Origin: JAHZKS01 sp047404135
Lineage (GTDB): Bacteria > Pseudomonadota > Alphaproteobacteria > Rickettsiales > JABSSG01
Length of the DNA: 64,000 nt
Direction of reading: 5' to 3'
NCBI GenBank assembly: GCA_047404135.1
Contig: JBDOIT010000002.1
Coordinates: forward strand, 402,173 to 466,172
Shown piece by piece: positions 50,649 to 59,717 of the stretch; positions within the stretch are counted from its first letter, which is position 1; the number at the start of each line of letters is the position of its first letter. The notes beneath the pieces are model-generated. The model did not search any database. It was not told the DNA's origin and saw nothing but the letters and a program-made list of their open reading frames with translations. The translations under genes and the position numbers were made by a program.

Positions 50649-52097
50649 ATGCTTTATTCTAATACTATAAAGGTAGATGCTCAAATAGATTGGATACTTT
50701 TGCCATTCTCACTTGCTCTTTTAAATAAAATTGAGACATGTATGTTAAATAGTAGATACCCCATTACAAGCTTGCGCCAGTTGCTATTGGTGTCAATTCC
50801 TTTGGTTCTAACGGTTTTGTCTGTCCATACAATGCTTTTAGTGGATCGTATTGTTGTATCGCAATATGATGTTGCTGCGCTATCCCCCATCACGATGGCA
50901 GGTAATTTTTGTGCTATATTCCAGATATGCGGGGTTTTATTGGCTTCTATTGCTGAGGTATTTGTTGGGCAGTATCATGGGGCAAAGAAAGCACATTTGA
51001 TTGCTTCTCCAGTATGGCAAATGATTTGGCTTTCTTTTGCATTATTCATAATTTCTATACCGATGAGCCTCTATGGAGGAGGATTTTTTCTCAAAGAAGA
51101 ATTCTTAAAATACGGAAATCCATATTATAAAGTGTGTATGTTCTTTGCTCCAATAACATCTATGATTTCTGCGTTATCTGCATTTTATATTGGCAGAGGA
51201 AAAGTCATCCCTACTACAGTTATTGTTATTTTGGGAAACACATTCAACATACTGCTTGATATCGTTATGGTATTTGGTTGGAAAGAAGTTCCATCTTTTG
51301 GTCCTGTTGGCGCTGCTTATGCTACTGTGATCTCTAGTGTCTTTCAGGCAGCGGTATTATTTGCAATGTTTCTGAGCAGGAAGAATCGCATTAAATATAA
51401 TACTGGCTTTATGCAATTCGATTTTAATTTATTTAAAAGATGTTTAAAAATTGGATTTCCTAATGCTTTAGGTGAGAGTGTTGAGGTATTTGGTTGGTTC
51501 TCGGTGTTGTTAATCACTTCTCACTTAGGAGGCGGGTACTCAGATATACAATCCATGACTCAAAATATCATAATCTTTTTTATGTTTTTTACAGACGGTG
51601 TATCAAAAGGGGTGTGTGTAGTAGCATCTAATATGCTAGGAGCTAAGAAGATCAATATAATGAATAAATTGCTTTCTTCTGGCATTAGACTAAATGGTGC
51701 ATATCTAGCATGTCTATCTATACCATTAGTATTCTACCCAGAGCTAGTATTAAAAGTATTTTTTGGAGACCTTTCTGTGTATTCTCAATATTTTGTAGAT
51801 CAGTCAATATTAGCTTTAAGGTATTCTTGGGGTCTACTTTTTCTGGATGGATTATTTTGGGTTGGAGCTGGTATCTTAGTAGCTGGTGGAGACACCTTGT
51901 TTCTTACCGCTGTTAATGCGCTGACAATATGGATTTTTTCGATTATGCCAATTATAATCGCAGTTAAGTTCTTTGATGTTTCGCCGTCCTCACTATGGAT
52001 GATTATGGGAATTTATAAATTGGTTGCGCTGTGCGCTATATTCATTCGATATAGAAGCAAGAAATGGGTTAAGTTAACGCTAGATTTACAACTGTGA
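50649..52097 (+). CDS. MATE-family efflux transporter
   Basis: Twelve-TM cation-coupled exporter. Typical blocks are LRQLLLVSIPLVLTVLSV, ... VDRIVVSQYD, FVGQYHGAKK, and the second-half SKGVCVVASNMLGAKK. Substrate unknown (drugs or dyes in the family). ATG 50649 has AGGA six bases upstream and gives 482 residues; ATG 50742 would give a more usual short N-terminus. Its end overlaps the convergent LptF/G gene by 12 bases. Confidence 0.88.
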   Translation: MLYSNTIKVDAQIDWILLPFSLALLNKIETCMLNSRYPITSLRQLLLVSIPLVLTVLSVHTMLLVDRIVVSQYDVAALSPITMAGNFCAIFQICGVLLASIAEVFVGQYHGAKKAHLIASPVWQMIWLSFALFIISIPMSLYGGGFFLKEEFLKYGNPYYKVCMFFAPITSMISALSAFYIGRGKVIPTTVIVILGNTFNILLDIVMVFGWKEVPSFGPVGAAYATVISSVFQAAVLFAMFLSRKNRIKYNTGFMQFDFNLFKRCLKIGFPNALGESVEVFGWFSVLLITSHLGGGYSDIQSMTQNIIIFFMFFTDGVSKGVCVVASNMLGAKKINIMNKLLSSGIRLNGAYLACLSIPLVFYPELVLKVFFGDLSVYSQYFVDQSILALRYSWGLLFLDGLFWVGAGILVAGGDTLFLTAVNALTIWIFSIMPIIIAVKFFDVSPSSLWMIMGIYKLVALCAIFIRYRSKKWVKLTLDLQL

Positions 52098-53177
52098 GCG
52101 TTTTACAAATAATATGCTACTGAGAGCTATAAAGGACATCAATGCTGCGCTGGTTAGATAAGCAGGTATATTGACGCTAGACCCAACGACATAAAGGAAC
52201 TCAATCGTGATATGTATTGAGAATCCAAGGATTAAGCTTTTAAGAGCTAAATCAAAGGACTTGGAGTGCCTCTGTGGCCTTAGCAGGAACATTGCTGCAC
52301 AGCATACGAATAGCATTGCAATAAAAGGCTTCAATAGCAATTTATTGAAATGTGCAATATAAGCATCAGCTTGATTACCGGTGTTTTGCAGAAGGTGTAT
52401 TAAATAAGGAAGATCCCATATGGATGTTTTGTGTGGTGTTATGAAGTTATTTCTTAACTCATGAGGTTGTAGAGTTGTAGGAATTTGGAGTACAGCAAAA
52501 GTTTTTGCTTCCTGTCTTGGAACTATTTCCGTGGCATTGTGTAAATTCCAATGCCCATCATTTAAGGACGCATAGGCGGCATCAATAATTTTAATTAATT
52601 TAAAATCATTACCTATATACAAGATTGAAGTCTTGTCTAATTCTGCATATTTATGAAATTTGATTTTCTCAGTATTGATCACAAGCTTATATCCCTCTTC
52701 TGGATGTGGATCAATCAACCAGACGCCAGATTCAAAAACGGCTGTGATTCTGTTTTCTGGGTTTATTAATTTGCTTTCTACTTTATCCTGCCTCAATAAG
52801 CTTCTGGTTGCTATAGGATTTATTGTTGTGAGTAGTATAATACTGAGGATCCCTAATGTAGTTAGAATAGGCGCGAGGAATTGTGCGGTAGAAATTCCAC
52901 TAGATTTTAGTGCTGTATATTCATTTGTTTTAGAGAGCTTAAAGAATAGATATATAGAGGAAATTAAGATCACAAGTGCAAAAGATTCTTGAACAACAAA
53001 AGGCACTTTAAGCAGTGATGAGGACATTACATAGAGCACAGTCACATTGCCTCTGTAGAGATGTTTATATGTTTCAGCAAAATCTATAACAAAGAATGTA
53101 ATGAGGATAATAGCGTATACTAGTGCTATGGACTTTAAGAATCTTTTGATTAAGTATAAAGATAGCGTAAAATGCAT
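52086..53177 (-). CDS. lptG: LptF/LptG family LPS export permease
   Basis: YjgP/YjgQ family: TM1-3 within residues 10-115, a periplasmic beta-jellyroll domain (about 130-260) and three C-terminal TM helices. TM1 region YLIKRFLKSIALVYAII and IDFAETYKHLY resemble LptG more than LptF. LptFG with LptB drives LPS from the inner membrane to LptD. 363 residues. tRNA-CAT lies 12 bases upstream on the same strand. Confidence 0.87.
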   Translation of the reverse strand: MHFTLSLYLIKRFLKSIALVYAIILITFFVIDFAETYKHLYRGNVTVLYVMSSSLLKVPFVVQESFALVILISSIYLFFKLSKTNEYTALKSSGISTAQFLAPILTTLGILSIILLTTINPIATRSLLRQDKVESKLINPENRITAVFESGVWLIDPHPEEGYKLVINTEKIKFHKYAELDKTSILYIGNDFKLIKIIDAAYASLNDGHWNLHNATEIVPRQEAKTFAVLQIPTTLQPHELRNNFITPHKTSIWDLPYLIHLLQNTGNQADAYIAHFNKLLLKPFIAMLFVCCAAMFLLRPQRHSKSFDLALKSLILGFSIHITIEFLYVVGSSVNIPAYLTSAALMSFIALSSILFVKRSQL

Positions 53178-53189
53178 ATTACAACAAAG

Positions 53190-53266
53190 TGGTGGGCTTG
53201 GTAGGACTTGAACCTACGACATCACCGTTATGAGCGGTGTGTTCTAACCAACTGAACTACAAGCCC
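53190..53266 (-). tRNA. tRNA with CAT anticodon (elongator Met or Ile2)
   Basis: Seventy-seven bases including encoded CCA. The acceptor pairs GGGCTTG with CAAGCCC, discriminator A. D arm AGTTCAGTTGGTTAGAAC, anticodon stem CACCG/CGGTG with loop CTCATAA, T loop TTCAAGT. It is not an initiator (C1-A72 mismatch absent). The body looks like tRNA-Ile, so a lysidine-modified Ile(CAU) is possible. Confidence 0.93.
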
Positions 53267-53320
53267 TCTTTGGTTGAAGAATAATAGCTAGTTATATTTG
53301 CATATAATGAAGAAGTCAAA

Positions 53321-53950
53321 CTAATTATGACCGTGTATATTTGGCTTCTTAACATAAAGTGGTTCTATAGAGGCATTAGAGGCGGTGCTACCATATTTGT
53401 TGATTGCGATATCCATTATAGATCGTGCATCAAGACTTACCATTTTGCAGTTTTCTACTTCTTCATTTGATATAACTAGACTAAAATTTTTTTCATTAAT
53501 TTTTAATTCTTGTTTGGACAGTATAACGATTTCTGATGGAGAATCTTGATTATTTTTGAATTCTTGTGCGTAGAATTCCTCTCCATAAGATCTCAATAGC
53601 ACTAATATTTTTTGTGATTCTTTTAGGTAATCGAGTGAAGATTCATGAGCAAGTGCATCTAGCGTTGAGATGCCAATTAATTTTATATGATTCTGAGATT
53701 TTTTTATACCAAGTGCTGCTGCAACCCCCACTCTAATCCCAGTGAAGCTACCTGGACCTACACTGCATGCTACAGCTGATAACTCCTTATATGTTAGACC
53801 ATTCTTAGAGAGGATATCATTGATCATTGGGATTAATTTTTCGCTCTGCATCATTTTCTCTGAAGATTCAGCATAAGTTACTTTCCCATTGCAATATAGT
53901 GCAACGGAGCAATTTCCTATGGATGTTTCAAATGCTAAGATGGTAGTCAT
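53321..53950 (-). CDS. tsaB: tRNA threonylcarbamoyladenosine biosynthesis protein TsaB
   Basis: Partner of TsaD in t6A37 synthesis. ASKHA-fold signature ILAFETSIGNCSVALYCNG at the N-terminus and SVGPGSFTGIRVGVAAALGI (about 66-85). C-terminal ASIEPLYVKKPN. ATG 53950 has GAGG four bases upstream; the TTG at 53959 adds three residues. 209 residues. Followed on the same strand, after tRNA-CAT, by the LptF/G gene. Confidence 0.93.
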   Translation of the reverse strand: MTTILAFETSIGNCSVALYCNGKVTYAESSEKMMQSEKLIPMINDILSKNGLTYKELSAVACSVGPGSFTGIRVGVAAALGIKKSQNHIKLIGISTLDALAHESSLDYLKESQKILVLLRSYGEEFYAQEFKNNQDSPSEIVILSKQELKINEKNFSLVISNEEVENCKMVSLDARSIMDIAINKYGSTASNASIEPLYVKKPNIHGHN

Positions 53951-54132
53951 GTGCCTCAATAATTATTGTAATATAATAGCAGTATAAAGGAAAATCTCTA
54001 CTCGAATATACACAAAAAACGCCATAGATGGCTAGCGTCTTTATTCAAAAGAGGATTAAGGATTATCCTAAATGCAGCACTCGTTACTTAAAAATATTCT
54101 AAATATTACGTCAGGTGGTAAGATCTTATAGG

Positions 54133-54169
54133 TTGAATTGATATACAAACTCTATATTTTATCTTGCAG
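54133..54169 (+). repeat. direct repeat, left copy
   Basis: Begins TTGAATTGATATACAAACTC and ends in GCAG. It matches 56843-56879 at 32 of 37 positions in the same orientation. It contains a promoter-like TTGAAT, 16-base spacer, TATTTT facing right, toward the 3' end of a convergent gene. Confidence 0.75.
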
Positions 54170-54242
54170 ATAAGACTAGTAGCATGTTGTGAATTATACT
54201 CAAAGAGAGCGATTGAGATTTAGGGTATAAGCATGAATAAAG

Positions 54243-54273
54243 ACAGAGATATCATAAAATTTAGCGTCTCTGT
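54243..54273 (-). terminator. hairpin at the 3' end of the STELLO-like gene
   Basis: On the minus strand ACAGAGA pairs with TCTCTGT across a 17-base loop and is followed by CTTTATT. It lies 12 bases after the stop codon of the 54285-55322 gene. The T-tail is weak. Confidence 0.35.
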
Positions 54274-54284
54274 ACGAAAAAGCT

Positions 54285-55322
54285 TCACAAATAAGCTACT
54301 CGTTTTTTATAAATAGTGTGCTCTATTTGCTTGATTTCATCAAACCAGTTTTCTATAAGTAAAAATTCTAAATCACTTATAAAGTTGTACTTTTTGTACA
54401 CTTCGTAGCACTTTATCATGTTCTGCTTAAAATATTTATTCCCAGCTTTGATATTTAAATTTTCTAGTTCTTTGCACACTTCTTTAACTAGTGCGTAAAG
54501 CCTTACTTCTTGCTTTAGATCTTCAATGTAATCATGCTCATTTCTTTCCTGATACATAGTAGGTGAATGAAAGCATAAGTTCCAACCATTTTCCCACATT
54601 ATTCTTTGTATTACAAAGGACCTCAGTATGTCTGCTTCTCTAAACATTGGTGTCGCTGGCTGATACATTAGAGGAAAAACCTCTCTATGAAAAAGTGTAT
54701 TCTGGGTATTAAAAGAACACCATACTCTTTTTCCAAGGGCAATTTTTCTATTCTTGATTGAAAAGTTAAAAGGTAATTTGTGTAATAATCTATAGATTGC
54801 GTCGACATCTGGATCGTTATCAACTAAACCGCTTTGTATAGGCAGGACTAACTTTTTGGATGGTAGTGAATCAAAATCCGGAAGATCTGACTTTACGTCA
54901 GATAGACTAAAGCCTCTAGGCCAAATTAATTCCTCTGTAAAATACTGAAATACATTGACCCATTCTAGATCTTCAATGCACTTAATATTCTGATTAATCT
55001 CATATTCTTGAAATAAATTATTGTATGGTATGTTGTCATCGTCAGTCTCAAGTATAAGCTCAGCTCCATTTTTCATTGCGTATAAATAAGCTATATTCTT
55101 ACGGCAATAGTTGTTTTGAGGAGCGTTTAGTGCATAGTTTGATTTAGTATCAAGTTGATCTTTTAAACTTAAAAAAGTGGCTCCTTCTAAAACAAAATCC
55201 TCTGATGTTTTAGCGTCGCCAGCTATCACTAATTCTGCACCATAGCCACGAGCTGATTCTGCTATTTTCTTTAAATTTTCATTTGGACTGTTAATGGTAG
55301 TTAGAACTATGAATTTTTTCAT
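54285..55322 (-). CDS. STELLO/DUF288-like glycosyltransferase
   Basis: GT-A-like protein of 345 residues without a signal peptide. FIVLTTINSPNENLKKIAES at the start and CRKNIAYLYAMKNGAELILE with the following TDDDN (about 75-98, DxD-type metal site) match the STELLO family of putative glycosyltransferases as I recall it. Donor and acceptor are unknown. Divergent from the GT-B-like gene across 195 bases; both lie between the direct repeats. Confidence 0.72.
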   Translation of the reverse strand: MKKFIVLTTINSPNENLKKIAESARGYGAELVIAGDAKTSEDFVLEGATFLSLKDQLDTKSNYALNAPQNNYCRKNIAYLYAMKNGAELILETDDDNIPYNNLFQEYEINQNIKCIEDLEWVNVFQYFTEELIWPRGFSLSDVKSDLPDFDSLPSKKLVLPIQSGLVDNDPDVDAIYRLLHKLPFNFSIKNRKIALGKRVWCSFNTQNTLFHREVFPLMYQPATPMFREADILRSFVIQRIMWENGWNLCFHSPTMYQERNEHDYIEDLKQEVRLYALVKEVCKELENLNIKAGNKYFKQNMIKCYEVYKKYNFISDLEFLLIENWFDEIKQIEHTIYKKRVAYL

Positions 55323-55517
55323 TTAAGACCTTTTTTCTATTAATTAGCAATCGGTTCGTTTTTTCCAAGTCACTTTTTCTTGAGACAAAGGAGTAGACCG
55401 TTGTAAATAAACCCCCTAGATCCAGTAATCAAAATTCTTGAACTAACAGATGCATCTAAAGTTGAATATTGTAGTAGGGTAGTATAGTTTGAAGAAAAAT
55501 CAATAGGAGAGAGTAGT

Positions 55518-56813
55518 ATGACCAAATCCAAGCCAAGACTTGCAATCGTAAGCTCATACGGAGATTATTGTCCAAATGCAACTTATGCGGGAGCACTAGA
55601 CTCTATAATGAGCAAGCAGTTTGATTGCAAAGTTTTTGATTTACAAACTGATGCAATAATGAAAAATCCAGATAAGAGTTTGGGAGATTCGCATGCAAAA
55701 AAAATTGCAAATGAAATAAAGGATTTTGATATTGTGAATGTACATTGTGAACTTGGTCTGTATGGAGACGAGCTAGACGATTGCGTAAAAAGACTAACAA
55801 TAATAAATGAGTCAGCAAAATATCTTATTTTTACTATTCATAGATGGGAGAGTGAGGGGAATTGTTTTGATGTTGCGTATAAGCGAATGGTAAATTCCTT
55901 AGCAAAAGGATGGTCTAAGAGGCCTTTTTTTCTGCTAACACACCTTGAAAAAGAGAAAGAAGCCATTTCGAATTTTTTTAATATTAAAAATGTACTTTGT
56001 TATCCAGTTTTTTACCTAAATAAAGAAGAGCGTCTAAAATATAAAAAAAGCGGCGATTCTAGTTTGTGGAAAAAGGATATTTGTTCCACTGATAAAGCTA
56101 TTACAATAGGGCTTTTTGGGCATTTAGCTCCTTACAAAGATTATTTAACTGTTTTTCGCGCTCTAACTCTGTTACCACAAGAATATAAAGTGGTGATCTT
56201 TGGAGGGCAGCAGATAAGAGAGTTAGAGAAAAATTCAGTTAGTCCTACAATAAAAAAAATAATCGATTTCATTGATGAATATGACTTAAGAAAACCTATG
56301 CCTTACGGTGAAAGGCTCGCTGACAGGACTTTTTTCTGTGGAAATCAAGAGAATGATTTATTTTATAAAGCAATGGCAAATACTGACTATGTTGTACTGC
56401 CATATGAGGAAGGCGGCCAATCTGCTTCAGCGACACTGTCACTTGCATTAGAGCTTGAAAAAAAAATAATCACTACTGTAAATACTACCTTTTTAGCGTA
56501 TAGAAAGCTATTTCCAGATTGCTTTGAAATGTTTAATATTGGCAACCATCACGAGTTAAAAAACAAAATACTGAATTATAGAAGTGACAAACAAGATAAT
56601 TTGAGAGAACAAATAAAAGATTATAGTTTTGAGAAATTAGCAGATGTTTATATGGACTGCTATAGAACAATGAAAAGCTCTTCTTACGGAGATGTGATAA
56701 AAGATTATAGGGGATATCCAACTCCTAATACACCTCCTAGAATTATCAGAAGGGTTGCAAAAAAAATTATACCCGTAAAAGCTCACAAAATAGTTAAGGA
56801 ACTCCTTAGCTAG
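55518..56813 (+). CDS. GT-B-fold glycosyltransferase-like protein
   Basis: 431 residues. The N-terminal half (RLAIVSSYGDYCPNATYAGA) is a Rossmann-like acceptor domain. The second half has AITIGLFGHLAPYKDYLTVF and YVVLPYEEGGQSASATLSLA (about 293-312), which corresponds to the donor-binding E-x7-E-type region of GT4 enzymes. Likely a sugar transferase for surface glycan. AGGAGAG lies before the ATG. I cannot assign the sugar. Confidence 0.68.
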   Translation: MTKSKPRLAIVSSYGDYCPNATYAGALDSIMSKQFDCKVFDLQTDAIMKNPDKSLGDSHAKKIANEIKDFDIVNVHCELGLYGDELDDCVKRLTIINESAKYLIFTIHRWESEGNCFDVAYKRMVNSLAKGWSKRPFFLLTHLEKEKEAISNFFNIKNVLCYPVFYLNKEERLKYKKSGDSSLWKKDICSTDKAITIGLFGHLAPYKDYLTVFRALTLLPQEYKVVIFGGQQIRELEKNSVSPTIKKIIDFIDEYDLRKPMPYGERLADRTFFCGNQENDLFYKAMANTDYVVLPYEEGGQSASATLSLALELEKKIITTVNTTFLAYRKLFPDCFEMFNIGNHHELKNKILNYRSDKQDNLREQIKDYSFEKLADVYMDCYRTMKSSSYGDVIKDYRGYPTPNTPPRIIRRVAKKIIPVKAHKIVKELLS

Positions 56814-56842
56814 TACGGCAGATCGCCAATTCAACTCTTTAA

Positions 56843-56879
56843 TTGAATTGATCTTCAAACTCTATATTTTGTATAGCAG
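56843..56879 (+). repeat. direct repeat, right copy, with MFS promoter
   Basis: Same 37-base element as 54133-54169 with five mismatches. It ends 19 bases before the MFS start, and its TTGAAT, 16-base spacer, TATTTT is well placed to be the MFS promoter. Confidence 0.7.
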
Positions 56880-56898
56880 TACAATCTGAGGACAGCGC

Positions 56899-58140
56899 AT
56901 GAAGAAAAAACAAAGTAATTGGATAGCGGCGATTGGGGTAGCTATTGAGTATTATGATTTCATAATATACGGGCTGATGGGAACATATCTGAGCGATATA
57001 TTTTTCCAGGGCGACGCATCCAGCAATCGATTCTATTATTTCGCTATATTTTCTTTAGGTTACATCGCACGTCCATTTGGAGGTACGATATTTGGCTTGC
57101 TTTCTGATAGATATGGAAGAAAGCGAGCATTCTCTACAATGATGCTTATCAGTACTTGCTCAACTTTATTGATAGGTCTCCTGCCTACGGATAACCATTG
57201 GCTAAATTATTCTGTATTCCTGCTGATTTCATCACGTATATTGCAGGGCATAGCGATTGCTGGAGAATTGCCAAATGCCTCCACGATGTTGCATGAAACT
57301 AATGACAGAGATCCGATGCAGCAGAGTTTTATTTTAATTGCGGCTACATGTGGGAATTTATTCGCTCTACTCCTTTTGAGTATAGTGAGTTACATTTTGA
57401 GTAAAACTCAAATGGTGGATTGGGGCTGGAGAATTCCGTTTATTATAGGAGCGGTATTTGGAGGTGTTTGTTTTTATGTAAGGAGAGGTTTGAAAGAGAG
57501 CGAGGAATATCTCAGCATCAAGGATGAAGTCTGTGCAGAAAGTTTTTTCTACCCACTTAAAGAGTTAATAACCAAAAAACCTACAACATTACTCTTTTCT
57601 ATCCTGCTCAGCTTTTGTACGGCAAACTTTATTTTGTTGTTTTTTTATATGCCCACGTACTTGAGTGAATTCTTTTTCTATAAAGCATCGGATGTTTATA
57701 GATTGATGACATTATGCCTAATATTTTCATCTGTGATTTCCTATTTTCTAGGGCGGTTGATGAGGAAAGTATCCGTAGCAAAGGTTTCGTTAATGGCTAG
57801 TATCTTGATTCTTGTGATTAGTTACCCAATTTTGCAAATATTACTGATACAACATAAAGTTTCTCTTTTCTGTTTTCTTATTGCATATCAGTTTTTTACT
57901 AGCGTGATTTATCTCATGACTTTAGTGAAATTATCTCATTTATTTGAAGTAAAAGTGCGGAATACTTCTATAGCTTTTTGTTATAATGTGGGCTTTGCCT
58001 TAGCGAGCACGGTGCCATCTCTTCTATCTTTGGTAATAAAAACTAGCAAAGACAAAGAAATTTTGTTAATTTACTTGCCTGTAATAGCGCTTTTACATAC
58101 GTTGAGCGTTGTAGTTTTGAAGGGCAAGGAAAATAGTTGA
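56899..58140 (+). CDS. MFS transporter, metabolite:H+ symporter (ProP-like) type
   Basis: Twelve TM helices. AIGVAIEYYDFIIYGLMGTY at the N-terminus is the MHS-family start (IEYYDF), followed by ARPFGGTIFGLLSDRYGRKR (about 57-76, loop 2-3 signature) and GIAIAGELPNA. Such carriers take up proline, betaine or dicarboxylates; Rickettsiales use many for host metabolites. 413 residues. It overlaps the next gene region by TGA/TTG. Confidence 0.87.
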   Translation: MKKKQSNWIAAIGVAIEYYDFIIYGLMGTYLSDIFFQGDASSNRFYYFAIFSLGYIARPFGGTIFGLLSDRYGRKRAFSTMMLISTCSTLLIGLLPTDNHWLNYSVFLLISSRILQGIAIAGELPNASTMLHETNDRDPMQQSFILIAATCGNLFALLLLSIVSYILSKTQMVDWGWRIPFIIGAVFGGVCFYVRRGLKESEEYLSIKDEVCAESFFYPLKELITKKPTTLLFSILLSFCTANFILLFFYMPTYLSEFFFYKASDVYRLMTLCLIFSSVISYFLGRLMRKVSVAKVSLMASILILVISYPILQILLIQHKVSLFCFLIAYQFFTSVIYLMTLVKLSHLFEVKVRNTSIAFCYNVGFALASTVPSLLSLVIKTSKDKEILLIYLPVIALLHTLSVVVLKGKENS

Positions 58141-58142
58141 AG

Positions 58143-59546
58143 ATGATCCATGAATCTATAATCAGAGAATATGATATCAGAGGAGTGTATAATGATACTC
58201 TGACGAAGGAATCGGCATATCTGATTGGCTGGTCTTTTGCTCAATATATTAATAAATACTCTACTACTAACACTAACACAGTAAATGTTTGCAGAGATGG
58301 TAGGAATAGCTCTCCGGAGCTATGTGAGGATCTTGTGAAGGGGTTACGGGATGGTGGTGTTAATGTCGAGTATATTGGTATAGGTCCTACCCCAATGCTT
58401 TATTACTCTACTTTTATTAATGAAGTTGATGCCGGTATTATGATTACTGGTTCGCATAACCCATCTGAGTATAACGGCTTTAAATTCATATTTGAAAAGA
58501 AGCCATTCTTTGGTGATCATATCAAAGAGCTTAATCAAATATCTAAGGAATTTTCTGAGTCAAAAATTAGCAAGGAGAGGGGATCAATGAAGAGTGTCTC
58601 CTATGCTAATGACTATGTAAGAATGCTAATAGATGTTTGTCAGATTGATAAAGAAATGAAAGTAGCTTGGGATCCTGGAAATGGAGCTGCGGGTGAAGTC
58701 GCTCAGAGATTATGCAGTAGTATTGCTGGGAAACACTATATTATTAATGAGACAATTGACGGAGACTTCCCAGCGCATCATCCAGATCCTACAGTGAAAG
58801 AAAATCTCACTCAATTAATAGATCTAGTCTATGAGAAAAGATGTGATTTTGGAATCGCTTTTGATGGTGATGGAGACCGCATAGGTGTAGTCGATAAGTT
58901 TGGACGCATCGTTTGGGGAGACCAATTGCTGATATTTTTAGCGAAAGATATTTTAAAGCGAAAGCCTGGCGCGTTTATTATTGCGGATATAAAAGCGAGT
59001 AAGGTGTTTTTTGATGAGATAGAAAAATACGGAGGTAACCCGGTGATGTGGAAAACTGGGCATTCCAACATTAAGCAGCATATGAAGGATATAGACAGTC
59101 CACTTGCAGGGGAGATGAGCGGCCATATATTTATGGCAGATGATTATTTTGGTTATGATGACGCGCTTTATACAGCTGTGCGATTAATAAAAATCTTGGC
59201 AAATTCTGATAAAAAATTGCATGAGATGATTAATGAGCTTCCTCATACATATAATACTCCGGAGATCAGAATTGATTGTGATGATGAAAAGAAATTTAAG
59301 GTTATAGAAAATCTGCAAAAGAAAATGCAGGAGCTCAAAAAGGATTATATAGCGATAGATGGAATCAGATATGATTTTGAAGATGGTTGGTGGCTAATCC
59401 GTGCGTCAAATACGCAGCCTGTTTTGGTCTCCAGGATAGAGGCAACCTCAAAGGAGTCTATCAAAAGAGAGTTTAAAGCCCTTCAGGGGTTGCTGGAATC
59501 AGAAGGGGTGATTTTAACTGCTTCGGAGCTGTCTGTTGGTGTTTAA
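58143..59546 (+). CDS. phosphomannomutase/phosphoglucomutase
   Basis: Alpha-D-phosphohexomutase with four domains: IIREYDIRGVYNDTLTKESA at the N-terminus, the active phosphoserine loop TGSHNPSEYNGFK (Ser about 104), metal loop DGDGDRIGVVD (about 240-250), sugar loop GEMSGHIF, and the phosphate loop RASNTQPVLVSRIEA. It supplies Man-1-P or Glc-1-P for surface sugars. ATG 58143 was chosen; TTG 58137 would overlap the MFS stop. 467 residues. Confidence 0.92.
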   Translation: MIHESIIREYDIRGVYNDTLTKESAYLIGWSFAQYINKYSTTNTNTVNVCRDGRNSSPELCEDLVKGLRDGGVNVEYIGIGPTPMLYYSTFINEVDAGIMITGSHNPSEYNGFKFIFEKKPFFGDHIKELNQISKEFSESKISKERGSMKSVSYANDYVRMLIDVCQIDKEMKVAWDPGNGAAGEVAQRLCSSIAGKHYIINETIDGDFPAHHPDPTVKENLTQLIDLVYEKRCDFGIAFDGDGDRIGVVDKFGRIVWGDQLLIFLAKDILKRKPGAFIIADIKASKVFFDEIEKYGGNPVMWKTGHSNIKQHMKDIDSPLAGEMSGHIFMADDYFGYDDALYTAVRLIKILANSDKKLHEMINELPHTYNTPEIRIDCDDEKKFKVIENLQKKMQELKKDYIAIDGIRYDFEDGWWLIRASNTQPVLVSRIEATSKESIKREFKALQGLLESEGVILTASELSVGV

Positions 59547-59717
59547 TTAAGTTTTTCTGTCTAGGCCTGTCACATTTTTTCTTTAAGCCAACAAAGCTTT
59601 TCTTGATGATATCTATGCGTGCCTTATATGGAATTTAGGTTATGTGTTAATATCTTTCATCTGGACTTCGCCTGAATTATTCGGGTAAAATACATTCTGT
59701 AGTAATTCTATAGATAT

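Larger units (their letters stand above)
53960..54284. other. intergenic region beside the glycosyltransferase cassette
   Basis: About 325 bases with no full gene. It holds one copy of a 37-bp direct repeat (54133-54169), a hairpin (54243-54273), and a 27-codon plus-strand frame from ATG 54233 (MNKDRDIIKFSVSVRKSF and a few more) that runs into the 3' end of the next gene and may be a truncated gene start or chance. Confidence 0.5.
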
